Shown here piece by piece: positions 25,202 through 36,785 of a stretch of DNA of 64,000 nt; within the stretch, counting starts at the first letter, position 1; each line of letters starts with the position of its first letter. Below the pieces are notes generated by a model, which saw nothing but the letters and a program-made list of their open reading frames with translations, ran no database searches and had not been told where the DNA came from. The stretch is from Solanum dulcamara (taxonomy: Eukaryota; Streptophyta; Magnoliopsida; Solanales; Solanaceae), in contig NC_077242.1 of assembly GCF_947179165.1 (NCBI RefSeq), positions 38,811,597 to 38,875,596 of the forward strand. The letters are read 5' to 3'. The translations under genes were made by a program, and so were the position numbers.

Positions 25202-26260
25202 TCAATCTTTCTTTGCATCCTCAGAAACAACGACGAGATGCTCAAGCTTATTGTTTGTATATTCATCCTCATTTGGTAGAGATACTACCCATTTTTGACA
25301 GATTGTAACTTGCGTCTGATCTGAAAGAGTCAGGGTTAAAGTGAGGAAAGCTAGGGCATCAGATTTCTTATTCTCCTTCCTTGGCACATGTTGGAGGGTC
25401 ATATCTCCATCCTATCAACTTCTAAGCATAAAAATGATAAGGGCATAGTTCAAGCTTCTTGATCTCATAGCTTCCCAAAAGTTGATTGATCATCAATTAA
25501 AAGTCACCAAAAACTTGTAATAGTAATTGCTTCATGTCGACATCTATTTTAATTTCGAGTATTAAGGCTTGATGTTCAGTGACATTGTTGGAGCAACATT
25601 ATTTCAAAGTAAAGAAGAATGGTAGAACCTCTTCTTTGAGGTGACAAATATCACGCCAGCACCAGCTCCACCATGATGTGCAGCTCCATCAAAGTACATC
25701 TTCTAAGGAGGTAGAATTTCAATAACCATCGCATCTTAATCAGGAAGATCATCGGTTAACTCCTAATCATTTGGTATTAGATGGTCTACCAAGAAGTCTG
25801 TCAATGCTTCCCCCTTCGCAGCTTTTGGAGGGATATAAACAATCTTAAACTATTGGAACTGGAGGTACCACCTTGCTAGTCAGTCACTAAGGACTAGTTT
25901 TGACATAACAAACTTGATGGGATTTGCTCTAGACACAAGGTGAATAATGTGAGCTTGAAAGTAATGCTTTAGCTTTTGGATTGAGAAAACTAGCGCCAAG
26001 CACAACGTTTAGATTGGAGAATAATTAAGCTTATTTGGTATCATCATTCTGCTCAAGTAATAAAGAGATTTTTCCTTGCCTTCACTATTTTCTTGAGCTA
26101 ATAGGGCTCCTACAGACCTTTCTTGTGCTGCAATGTAGAGTATTAATGTCTTTCCAGGTATAGGGGCATCTAGAACTGGAGGCTTCACCAGATATGCTTT
26201 GATACTTTCAAAGGCATTTCTACATGTTTGGTCCCACTTTAAAGGAGCACCCTTCTTCAT
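25202..26260 (-). pseudogene. TE-5 RNase H and second RNase H-like domain
   Basis: 26009-26260 reads GAPLKWDQTCRNAFESIKAY followed by SVGALLAQE and YYLSRMM, the start of the gypsy RNase H. 25202-25402 reads TLQHVPRKENKKSDALA and VTICQKWVV, the end of the additional RNase H characteristic of Tat/Ogre elements. The middle (25420-26000) is legible only in fragments. Confidence 0.75.
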
Positions 26261-26296
26261 GATATGGATGAATGGTTGACATCTTCCAGCTAGATT

Positions 26297-27010
26297 CTAG
26301 ATGAACCTCTTTAAGTAGGCTAACTTTACTTGAAGACTTTTTAGCTTATGAATGTTTCGAGGCTCAAACATCTTCAAAATAGCATTAACTTTAGCTTGAT
26401 CAATCTCAATTCCTCGATGTCGTACAATAAAGCCAAGAAACTTGCCAAAAGTAACTCCAAAGGCACATTTTAATGGATTCTTCTTTAGTTTATATCTTTG
26501 AAGCAACTCAAACACCATTCTTAAGTCTTTCAAATGGTCACCCCTTTTTCTTGACTTCACCACCAAGTCATCAACATAATATTCGCTATTTTTATGAAGA
26601 AAGTCATCAAATATATTTTGCATAGCCCTTTGATATGTAGCACCAATATTCTTTAAACCAAAAGAAATTACTTTGTAGCAATAAATACCTTTAGGTGTGT
26701 GACATGTCGTGAGTTATCTTTTGGTGCCATACAAATATGGTTGTAGCCAGATGAACCATCCATGAAAGAAATTGCCTTGTAACCAGTTGTAGCTTCAATC
26801 ATTCACTCTAGAATGGAAAGCATAAACTCATCCTTACGGCATGCATTATTAGGGCCTCTAGTGTCGACACAAACTCGAATTTGGCTATTCTTCTTCCTCA
26901 CAAGAACTTGAAACCCATGTAGGATATTTGATTCTCGAATGAAGCCTGCGTCAATGAGTTTGTTAACCTCATTCTCTATCAACATAACCAAGTCCGGCCT
27001 AAATCATCTT
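26297..27010 (-). pseudogene. TE-5 reverse transcriptase
   Basis: 26803-26991 gives EVNKLIDAGFIRE and VRKKNSQIRVCVDTRGPNNA; the usual FRDLNNA core is altered. 26297-26623 gives YVDDLVVKSRKRGDHLKDL with the catalytic DD present, then KKNPLKCAFGV, GKFLGFIVRHRGIEIDQAK and LQVKLAYLKRFI. Frame changes between the two parts disable it. Confidence 0.85.
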
Positions 27011-27099
27011 TGGGCCTGCTTAACAGGACGAGCACCATTCTTTTCTGCCAATTGATGGAATTCTACTTTAGGATTCAAACCAAGCATTTCTTTGTAACT

Positions 27100-27501
27100 C
27101 TAAGCGAAGACATCCCTATATTCTCTTAGTAAATCTATATAAGCAATTTCTTCATCAACTTCTAGAAATGTACTTAGCGGCCTTGGATCTTTATTAGTAC
27201 CAAGGTTAACTTCTTTTAAAGGATCTATTGTGGTCTTCACTCCTTCTTCAAGTTCTGGCAGAGCATCTCCAGCATCTTTCTCTTCTTGAGGATTATTTTT
27301 GTTAATAGATATATTATAGCACCAGGCAATATTCCCCAACTCTCTATCAATCTTCATTTGAGGTGAGGTATCGTGCTCACTCTGAATTGTAACATGATAT
27401 GAGGAGCCCACACTTTCTTTATCTTCCTTACGCTCCTTGGTGCAAATCACAGTGTGAGTTTTCACCTTCAACACCTCTTCACATGAAACCATAAGTTTCA
27501 C
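27100..27501 (-). pseudogene. TE-5 PR-RT spacer region
   Basis: Open for 133 codons with ELEEGVKTTIDPLKEVNLGT and DLLREYRDVFA, the linker preceding reverse transcriptase in Tat/Ogre elements. 27502-28340 continues the spacer with many stops; 28094-28340 reads YYQYLKYLEDGIERKIVANN and TDAKFYLQSYF. Confidence 0.75.
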
Positions 27502-28343
27502 TCATCTCCTAATTCTAGAAGGAATGAAACTTTTGAAATCCTTCTGGATCGTAGGTGAATCAAATGTTCTCACTTTTAGGTAACTTCTCTGATGCTTGTT
27601 ATTCTTCTTCTTTAATGGACCTAACCTCTAAAACACATAAGTTTTTATGGTTGATTTTCCAAGTCAATCAAAGATGGAAGGCCTTTTGTTGGAGGCCGTA
27701 GATTTATCTTCTATAGTGAAATAGTTATTGCTTACCCTTCTTATGGAGATGTGAACTGGTGGTGGTTGGACATAACCTATGGGAGTTTCCCTAACCTTGA
27801 TGGCTCATTAGGGTTGTATCTAGCCTTCATGAATAACTTGTAAGCATTTGGGTCAAATCCTTCTCGTGTGCATATTGTAGGAAGTATCATATCTTGCGAT
27901 GGATTCTGAGCAATCGAATTTTCCTATAGCTTCAAAGACAAGTTTATTGCATCAATTTGTTTGATAGGAAGAGTTATCCCTTTAAGTATATTTTCTTGGA
28001 TATAAGATGATTGACCTTCTTCTTTATTCATCTTCTGAACGTAGTGGAGTGTAGAAGTCGACTTCTTTTTCGAGGACATGATCTTCCCTTCATTCAAAAT
28101 GGAACAAGGCTCCTTAATATCAACCTTGACTTTTTCGATGTCACATCAACTCTTTTGCCTGCAAGCTTATCATACTTGGTCAATTTGATGTCATCAAGAT
28201 TTGTCTCCTTCTCAAAGTAACTCTGCAAATAGAATTTGGCATCTGTGAGGTGTGACTCTACTTCACTATAAGGATTATTATTAGCAACTATTTTCCTTTC
28301 AATTCCGTCTTCAAGATACTTTAAATATTGATAGTAAGAAGAT

Positions 28344-30402
28344 ACAACAACAACAACAACCCAGTGCAATCCCATATCGTAGGGTCTGGGGAGGGTAAAG
28401 TGTACGCAGACCTGACTCCTACCAATGTAGGACGGCTGTTTCCGAAAGACCCTCGGCTTATTAGAAGCATAAAAAAAGGTCAGACAAGAGTATTAAAAGT
28501 AGATAAATAGATAACGAAATAATCAAAGCACAAAAAGCAGTAGGTATTATTAGAAAGTAACATAAATACCATAAATCAAAGTACAAGGAATCATAGTGCA
28601 TTAATACGCCTACGGCTAAGGGGGAGAAATGCCACTATGTGCTAGCCTTCTACCCTAATGTGTGTCCTCCATACCCTCCTATCTAAGGTCATATCCTCGG
28701 TAAGTCATAAATGCGTCATGTCCTGTCTGATCACCTCTCCCCAGATTTCTTCGGCCTACCCCTACCTCTTCTGAAACCATCCATGGCCAACCTCTCACAT
28801 CTCCGCACTGGTGCATCTGGGACTCTCCTCTTCACATGTCCAAACCATCTCAGTCGCGTCTCCCGCATCTTGTCTTCCACTGAGGCCACTCCTACCTTGT
28901 CTCGAATAACCTCATTTCTAATCCTATCGCTCCTAGTATGCCCACACATCCATCTCAACATTCTCATCTCGGCAACTTTCATCTTTTGCATGTGGGAGAC
29001 CTTAATTGGCCAACACTCCGCCCCGTATAACATAGCTGGTCTAACCACCACTTTGTAGAATTTGCCCTTAAGTTGTGGTGGCACCTTCTTGTCACACAAC
29101 ACACAAGAGGCGAGCCTCCATTTCCTCCATCCTGCCCCAATACGATGTGTGACATCCTCATCGATCTCCCCGTTGCCTTGCATTATAGGACCAAGGTACT
29201 TAAAACTACTTTTCCTTTGGATAGCTTGGTCCCTGAGCCTAACTTCCGCGCCAGCCTCCTGAGGTGTCTCACTGAACTGGCACTCTAGGTACTCTGTCTT
29301 GGTCCTACTCAGCTTAAAACCTTTAGACTCCAAGGTGCTTCTCCAATCTTCCAACTTAGCGTTAACTCCTCTACGAGTCTCATCGATGAGGACTATGTCG
29401 TCCGCAAAAAGCATACACCATGGCACCTCACCTTGAATTTGTCGCGTCAATACATCCATCACCAAGGCAAATAGAAATGGACTCAAGGCTGATCCTTGAT
29501 GCAATCCCATCACCACCGGGAAGTGTTCTGAGTCCCCTCCTACTGTCCTTACCCTGGTTTTGGCACCATCGTACATGTCCTTGATCAACCTTATGTACGC
29601 TACCGGTACACCTTTAGCCTCCAAATATCTCCATAGTATCTCTCGAGGGACTTTATCATAAGCTTTTTCTAAGTCGATGAATACCATATGCAAGTCTCTC
29701 TTTCTCTCCCTATATTGCTCCATTAGTCTCCTCATAAGATGGATGGCTTCCGTTGTTGAGCGTCCCGGCATAAATCCGAACTGGTTCTCTGAAATAGATA
29801 CGCCTCTCCTCACCCTCATCTCCACCACTCTTTCCCACACTTTCATAGTATGGCTTAGAAGCTTGATACCTCTGTAGTTATCGCAACTCTGGCTATCCCC
29901 CTTATTTTTATATAGAGGGATCATGATGCTCGACCTCCATTCTACGGGCATCATTGCAGTCGTAAAGATGACATTAAATAACCTAGTCAGCCATTCCAAA
30001 CCTACCGAGCCCGCACTCTTCCAAAATTCTCCAGGGATCTCGTCAGGTCCGGTCGCTCTTCCCTAGCGCATCCTACGAACAACACCTTTAACCTCATCGA
30101 CCGTAATACTGCTACAACCCCCAATATTGTGACTCCTTCCTGTATGTTCCAAATCTCCCAACATAATTTCTATGTCCCCACTGTCATTCAAAAGTTTATG
30201 GAAGTAAGACTGCCATCTTTGTTTGATAAGGGTCTCCTCTGTCAGTACTTTTCCGTGCTCGTCTTTAATGCACTTCACTTAATCCACATCGCGTGCCCTC
30301 CTCTCCCGGGCCCTGGCTAGCTTGAATAGCTTCCTGTCCCCTCTTTTCTCTTGTAGTTCAGCATAAAGGCATTCAAAAGCTGCCATTTTTGCTGTTGCAA
30401 CC
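28344..30402 (-). mobile_element. TE-7: RTE-type LINE inserted in TE-5
   Basis: Non-LTR element ending on the minus strand in a (TTG)n tail (28344-28360 as CAA repeats), typical of plant RTE elements. It lacks the endonuclease half. Its 5' end lies near 30402, directly after the TE-5 protease residues LGRPW, and TE-5 coding resumes past the tail with SYYQYLKYLED. The 3' untranslated part includes the CGTAGGGTCTGGGGAGGGTA block shared with TE-9. Confidence 0.85.
28731..29999 (-). pseudogene. TE-7 RTE reverse transcriptase, 422 open codons
   Basis: The longest open frame in the window. Motifs in order: [50 protein letters not shown] (motif A Asp), [17 protein letters not shown] (motif B), [13 protein letters not shown] (catalytic FADD intact), FKYLG, then the C-terminal [17 protein letters not shown] and [11 protein letters not shown] segments. 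The end [11 protein letters not shown] is caused by a one-base loss relative to TE-9, which continues [17 protein letters not shown]. Upstream frames (30063-30278, 30279-30402) hold the preceding RTE segment, broken by frameshifts. Confidence 0.9.
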
Positions 30403-30720
30403 CAAGGCCTACCAAGAAATATACTATATAAAGTCTTTGCATCGATGACATGCATCCATGCGCTTGATCGCAAATCTTCCATGTGAATTTCTAATTTGAT
30501 AGAGCCTATGGACCTCTGATCCCCTTGATTGAATGCCTATATCAACAAATGAATTTCACTAAGTTCTTTGGTCGTGATAACAAGTTCCTTCAAAGTGTGG
30601 ATGGACAGAATGTTAACTCTAGATCCTTTATTTATCACGATTTTGTTTATCTTCTTCTCTAGCACATGACCACCATATACAAAGGACGATTGTGTAGTGT
30701 TTCACCAAATAGAATATCAT
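30403..30720 (-). pseudogene. TE-5 aspartic protease, interrupted by TE-7
   Basis: Minus-strand translation reads VINKGSRVNILSIHTLKEL, where the family has a D-D-G-S active site. Here the Asp pair is Asn-Lys, so the catalytic residue is lost. It continues through IGSIKLEIHMEDL and MHVIDAKTLYSIFLGRPW, where TE-7 cuts it. Confidence 0.7.
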
Positions 30721-33032
30721 CATTTGTAAATATGATTTTCATATCACATGCATGTACTTCTTGGGAAGAAGGTTCAATAGGATTTTCAGTAAGTGAAGGA
30801 GACACCATTGATGAGATTTTTCTCATCGTCTTTTCTTTGTCAATAGGAGACATCTTTGGTGAAGTTTCACTCATTTTTTCTTGTTTGTCAGCATTGAAAC
30901 ATTATGCCTCAACACAGTATTGAGTAATCTTTGCACAGAACCAACATGGTAAAAATTCCCCTAAAGTCACATGACATCGGGTTTTCAGGTGGTGATGCAC
31001 TTTAACCTTTTCCTTTTTTGAACACTTGATTGATTTCTGCTTCTTGGGTGTTCTCACAATCCTCCATCTGATTGGTTTCTTGGATGATTATTTTCGTAAA
31101 TTATTCTTTTTGAATCTCCACCTAGTCACAAGAATCCAACCTTCATCATTGTCCCCATCAACTTGGGATTTTTCTTGTTCTAGTGGTTCTTCTTCATGTT
31201 CTTTAGAGATACATATTTGGACTGGATCATGCAAGCCAAATGTGATAGATATTTGGTTAGAACTTGTTTTTCCATCATCAGGGACAATCTTCTTTTCGTT
31301 AGCTAATCACATAACTTTATCCTTGAAGACAAAACATTTCTCAAGAGGGTGACTTACAAGTCTATGCTACTTGCAATAATTTGGGTCATTAGTTTTCTCA
31401 GCCTCAACCAGTCTCTTCATATCGGGAAACTCAATGATCTTTAGCTCAAGCAACTCATCAAAGATTTTGGAAATGTCAGAATCCAGGAAAGGGTATAGGT
31501 CAACTTTCAATTTGGACACTGTTGAAAAGTCATCTTCACATTTTGCTTCTTGCTTTTCTTAGTGGTAAACTTCATAGGCGACACGTTGATAGTCATGGAT
31601 TCTTTGTTTTCATTTCTTGGCAAAACTTTTCTCCATCTCTTGTGTTCCTACTTTTCCTTTTCTTTACGGGGGATTATGGAAAAACATCACATCTTTTTCG
31701 GCAGAAGACATGCTCAAATATAATCGTGAGCGTGAGTAGTTAGATCTTTGAAAGAATTTGGCTTTATTCCTTGTAAGATGTAAGAAACTCCCAGTGCATT
31801 CCGTGGATACATATTTCTATGGAAAAAGCTTCGATAAGTCTATCTTTGCAATTCAGGCTCACTTTTCTCCATCGATTAATGAAGTCAACTGGTTCATCCT
31901 TTCTTTGACAGGTATTCGTGAGTTCCACCATGCTCATTGTATGCCTTGTTCTATAGAAGAAATTAAGAAAGTCGCGCTCTAGTTGCTCCCAACTATCGAT
32001 AGAATTGAGCTCGAGAACGGTGTACCAATCAAAGGCATTTCCTTTTAAACAGAAAACGAATACTTCATAGGATTCATAGGTCCCAGCATTATTGTATGTC
32101 TCTAAAAAGTGTGCAACATGTTGCTTTGAATTTTCTTTTCCCTCAAACTGCTGAAATTTAGGAGGTTGATAATCGAAAGGCATTTTGAAGCTATCAATCC
32201 TTACAGTGTACATCTTGGCATACCTATGGAAAGACTTGGTGGAGACTTCATACTTATATTTGATGGTCCCTTTGATGAACTCCTTCAATCGGTCTAGCGG
32301 GATTATCCCTTTAGAAGAAACTGGCATATCCTTGACAGGTGGTGCTTGTTTCATAAGATTTTCAATATCTTAAACTTTTATACCCTCTCTAGGTGTATGA
32401 CTTCCTTCTCCATCTAAGATACCCTCCATCATATCCATCAACTTATCAATTTGAGACTCATAGTGGTATACATGTTTTGTCAATTCTTCAACTAACTTCG
32501 CCAGATTTGCAAGTTGTTCCTCCATGGAAGAAGCGCCAGTTACCATTGCTTGCATAATCATTGGGGATATAGGAGAGTAGCATGGATTTTTGCATAAGTT
32601 GATCTTCAGTGGACCCACATTACGCGATGCATGTGGAGAGGATCTACCTGTTGAATCATGATTCTCCTTTGTGATAGAGTTTTTGGATTCAGAGCGCTCG
32701 AGTAGAGCTAAATTCTTCTTGATCTTTTCAGCTATATTGCTTCCTCCTTTTGAAATATTTGTGGATGACTTTGATCCTTTTGGAGTTGAATACCCAAAAA
32801 CAAGAGTTGATGTGGACGACACTTGAAATGTTTGTTATCCCAGCATAGTGGTCTTGCTCCTCGTAACAGCTCCAAAACTTCCAAAAGTAACACCAAGGAT
32901 TCTTTCTACATCAACAAAGAACTTGCAGTCAGCAATCTTGGAGGAAGTCGATTGTGAGTTGATCTTCTTAGAAGTCATTTCGATATTCTTTGATGCTTGA
33001 AAAGTTGAGATGAGAGGTCGAGATTGTCCCAC
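30721..33032 (-). pseudogene. TE-5 gag
   Basis: 33032-32835 and 32822-32370 give the N-terminal part (MGQSRPLISTFQASKNIEM; later NLAKLVEELTKHVYHYESQI, a likely coiled coil). 32354-31764 gives the retrotransposon gag domain: FEGKENSKQHVAHFLETYNN, KGNAFDWYTVLELNSIDSWE, QLERDFLNFFY and RKDEPVDFINRWR. The three blocks are separated by single stops. 30721-31760 is a poorly preserved gag-protease spacer. Confidence 0.85.
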
Positions 33033-33043
33033 TGGGCGTGCCA
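33026..33043 (-). other. TE-5 primer-binding site
   Basis: On the element strand TGGCACGCCCAGTGGGAC starts five bases after the 5' LTR. Its TGG start and position fit a tRNA primer site; I do not assign the tRNA. Confidence 0.65.
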
Positions 33044-33048
33044 GAATT

Positions 33049-33410
33049 TGTTTGCAATAAATTTTAAAGTGATAAAAAATAAATTGGAATCATAATAAAA
33101 AAAATAAAGAAACATAATTTTATTGATAAACTATGTGGGTACAAATCTGTTTGTTCCCTTGATTTTTCTCCCATAAGATTTCTCCATAATTCGAGTGTCG
33201 TTAGTGGCATATTTCTCAAACTAGGAGATTTGAATTTGATCTCTTTGTGAATATTCCATAAATTTGTGGAATATTTGAGGATGCATTTTCAAGGAAATAT
33301 AATATCTTTTATATAGGCATGAATTACGGTTTAAGGTAGAGTAGCCTCCAAAAAATCCAAAATGAAATAGGACTCGTCTTGTAGAGTCCTACAAAATTTT
33401 GATGTCTACA
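33049..33410 (-). repeat. TE-5 5' LTR
   Basis: On the minus strand it starts TGTAGACATCAAAATTTTGT. It aligns end to end with 19876-20232 with scattered differences. A TATATAAAAG block lies at about 33308-33317 (read on the minus strand). Confidence 0.85.
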
Positions 33411-33545
33411 TATATGTATTGCTAATACCACCAAATGAAAGGTATTAGTTATACATAGGCCCAAAATTTCAAACAAACATACTATTAAATAATACCATAT
33501 ATAATACATGGACTGTTTCTCCTAATACACACTATGAAATGACCC
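33411..33545. repeat. Tandem duplication copy 1, right part
   Basis: Continues copy 1 after TE-5. It matches about 34512-34640 of copy 2, including AAAGGTATTAGTTATACATAG and ATATATAATACATG. Confidence 0.75.
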
Positions 33546-34640
33546 TTAAGAGCAATGATGGCGATGATGGGTGACGGCGATATTTTGAATAAAGGAGTTA
33601 CACCTTTTTCATTCTTGGCCTTCATAAAACCGTGAACCTGCTCAGAGATTAGTTGATTATAAATTTGCATATACTCTATTAATATATGATTGAAGTTGAA
33701 GTTGTGAACCTGTAGCTCATAAAGTTGAAGACGAAACACAATGGTCAAATTGAAATCAATGGCTGCTTCAAAATAGTTCTTTTTTCCCTCAAAATTTCAC
33801 ATGTATGTTGTTAATTCGCCAATTTTCCACGTTACTGCGAGTGTAACACACACATTTCATATTTTTTGTAAATTGTCAAAAAAGTGTTCAAATAGTTCAA
33901 ATTTAAATTGGTAGAGTTGTTCAATAGATACTAATCTTAATTAAGGTGTCTAAATGAATTATGCGAACAACTTTAAGGGGTCATCGATGACTTAAGCCTT
34001 AATAAATTGATTACTTACAAAACATCAATCTTCAATTTTAAAAAGATAAATCATCTATTTTTAAAATCAAAAGGACGGTAAACAATAGTAAATCGACTAA
34101 AATTACGCATAAATAATACAAATTGTAGTTTTAATATGTATGAAATTTTATAAATTATTCAAAATATAAATAATTAAAAATAATATATATATATATATAT
34201 GTATGTATGTATGTATGTATATATATTAACAAATAATTCATTCAATTAAGATCACAAACGTCATGTGGTCATATATTTGTCTTTTCAATTAGTAAATGTT
34301 AAACAACTCACATTTCAAATATTGTATTGATGTGTATTAGACTTATTTAACAATAAACAACTCTCTCTAAATAATAAAATTTGTAAGCTAATTTATTTAA
34401 ATAAATTTACTAATATACATATAAAACACAAAACCAAGAAAATAATTAAAATGAGTAAAAAGGATTTGAGGGATATTTTTGTCCTTTTGTATTTTAAACC
34501 CATGATATTAAATTATTTGTAACTAATACCTTCAAATAAAAGGTATTAGTTATACATAGACCCAAAATTCCTATCAAATATAATATTAATTAATATCATA
34601 TATAATACATGAATTATTTCTCCTAATACAACCTACTAAT
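33546..34640. repeat. Tandem duplication copy 2
   Basis: Uninterrupted copy of the unit split by TE-5. The two copies have clearly diverged (substitutions, small indels, different microsatellites), so the duplication is old. A perfect 13-bp inverted repeat (TAACTAATACCTT and its complement, 34520-34552) sits at the position where TE-5 inserted in copy 1. The minus-strand frame equivalent to 18884-19129 lies at about 33549-33790. Confidence 0.8.
34182..34228. repeat. (TA)n(GTAT)n microsatellite in copy 2
   Basis: About ten TA units, five GTAT units and four TA units, replacing the (CA)n(TA)n of copy 1. Confidence 0.95.
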
Positions 34641-35378
34641 TCCATTTTACAAGGGTAATTAATCCTAATTAATGCTGAAAAGAAGAGATGGACTTGGATG
34701 GAAAATTGGGTCTAAACTAACAGAAGCATGAACTGTAATTAATTTGAGTTGAATAGATAATTTCAGAGTTATGTTAGGGTGGGCTATAAAATGATAATTA
34801 TTTTATATTTTGTGTTCAATTGATGCAGTTTCCCCTTGAAATAATAATAAGGTGATACGAAAAGAGTAGAGTCATTAGGTTCCTTTGGTGGCATTCATTC
34901 AAGCAGGCCACGCTTCTTGCCAAAAGACAGAAAAAGTCATTCGGTTGGTGGGCCCCATAATGTAGCAGTCGTTTGATAATTACCAACAAAATAAAATGAA
35001 AAAAGTGTATGCCACATGGCATCTGTTGGCATGCACTAACGTAGCAATCTGCTACCACAGACACCTCACTCACTGCTTTCTTCTTATTTTTATTTTTCAA
35101 CAAAAGGATGAAGTTTTTCATTTGGCCCTTGTTGCTTCTTTTTCTTTTTCTTGTAGAGCCCTAAACATAAATAAAAAATCTTTCAAACAGATCCTCTAAC
35201 TTTTCCACTGAGTTAAATGTGAAGTTGTATTTGACAATATTTTTTATAATAAATAATTAGACGGTAATGAATAAATATTAATTAATCTGTTTTTTTCGTA
35301 CGAGTCTTAGTTTGAAAATTTGAAGTCTTTTACTAGTGTACTAGACATTGGAGTTCAATATTTATTATTTAATTTGAT
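34641..35378. other. AT-rich spacer
   Basis: No gene, RNA or repeat recognised. Short frames on both strands (34816-35199) are unsupported. Confidence 0.4.
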
Positions 35379-35828
35379 TCAATTTATGTGACATAAAAAA
35401 AATTGAAAAGTCAATTAAAAATAATTATGATTTATAAATATTTAAAGTTATTAATTATTATGATTTATAATACTTGTTACATAATTCTCAGATAATATAT
35501 GTTATTTCTTTTGTCTCAATATATGTGGTACAGATAGAATTTTGACAGTTAATCAAATTTATCATTTATTTTGAATATTTCAAATTGTTAATTATTGTGA
35601 TTTATAATACTTGTTAGATCATTTTCAAATAAGATATGTTACTTCCTCTATCTCAATTTATGTGAAACTGATAGAATTTCGATAATCAACCAAATTTTTA
35701 TATGTCATTTAAATTTTTAAGTTATTAATTATCGTGATTCATAGAAATTTTTAGTCATTTCAAATAATATATGTTACTTTCTTCTTTTTCAATTATGTGC
35801 CACCAATAAAATTTCTAAAGTCAATTGA

Positions 35829-35881
<53 letters not shown>

Positions 35882-36760
35882 TTTAAATATTTTAAATTAT
35901 TAATTATTGTAATTTATATATTTTTTATATAATATTTAAAATAAAAACAAAAAAAAACATAAAATTATCAAAGTGCCCTTGTCTAGGAAGCAAACATGTT
36001 AACAACTACTTGCATGGTTCCTAGACTCTTATTAATTTTTACATATTCTTTAAATATACAACGGACTAAAAAAAGAAAAATAATATAAATTAATTAAAAA
36101 GGAAAAATATCAAAATGACTAAATTACCCCAATCTAAGAAATATGCATGTTGACGACAATTTCCTAGGCTCTTATTAATGGTATACTAGATATAGAAGCC
36201 TGTATCAGCACATACTCAATATATATTATTTTTTTGTCTCAATTTATATGACACAGATAAATTTGAAAAGTTTATGTTTTTGAAAATATTTGACGTTTCT
36301 AATTATTGAGATTTATAAAAAAAAATCATCATTCTCAAATAATATGATTTCTCCCTCTATCCCTGTTTATGGCACAAATAAAATTTATGGGCCTTTTGAA
36401 TTTTTTTTTCCCTATTTCTTTATAAAATTTGGGGAAAGGATTTTTTTTATGATTTTTAATATTTTTGATTGTTAGTAATTGTGAATTGTAGTACTTGTAA
36501 GTATTTTTTAAATAATATATGTTATCTCTCATCCCAATTTATATGGAACTAATAAAATTTTAAAGTATTGTCATATTGTGATTTATAGTCCATTTTACGT
36601 AAGTTTTAACTATATAATATATTAAATTATTAATTATTATGATTTATAATAATTTTTATGTATATTTTAAATATTTTAATTTTACGTTATGATTTATAGT
36701 CTTTTTTAGCGTATTTTTAAGTATATAATTAAATATTTTAAGTTTTTAATTATAATACTT
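35379..36760. repeat. Degenerate tandem array, period about 137 bp
   Basis: The phrase CTCAATTTATGTG(G/A)(C/A)A recurs at 35379, 35514, 35651 and 35788, each about 136-137 bp apart. A shared TATTAATTATTGTGATTTATA segment and a TCAAATAATATATGTTACTT segment fall between recurrences. More diverged copies start near 36239, 36361 and 36533. The phrase resembles the terminal sequence of plant Stowaway-type elements. Confidence 0.65.
35832..35879. repeat. (TA)n microsatellite
   Basis: About 23 TA units interrupting the fourth unit of the 137-bp array. Confidence 0.95.
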
Positions 36761-36785
36761 TTAAAATAATATTTGAATATAATAT

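Larger units (their letters stand above)
19876..33410 (-). mobile_element. TE-5: Tat/Ogre-like Ty3/gypsy retrotransposon with nested TE-6 and TE-7
   Basis: Minus-strand element with short LTRs (19876-20232 and 33049-33410, about 360 bp), a nine-C polypurine complement beside the 3' LTR, a TGGCACGCCCAGTGGGAC primer site and gag, protease, RT, RNase H, second RNase H-like and integrase regions. Sequence signatures such as YVDDLVVKSRKRGDHL, HRGIEIDQAK and QHVPRKENKKSDALA place it in the Tat/Ogre group. Candidate TSDs are CATAT and TATAT. All domains carry stops. Without TE-6 and TE-7 it would be about 8.4 kb. Confidence 0.85.

Noticed and set aside
28711..29288. Open frames on the + strand
   Set aside because: Antisense shadows of the RTE reverse transcriptase.
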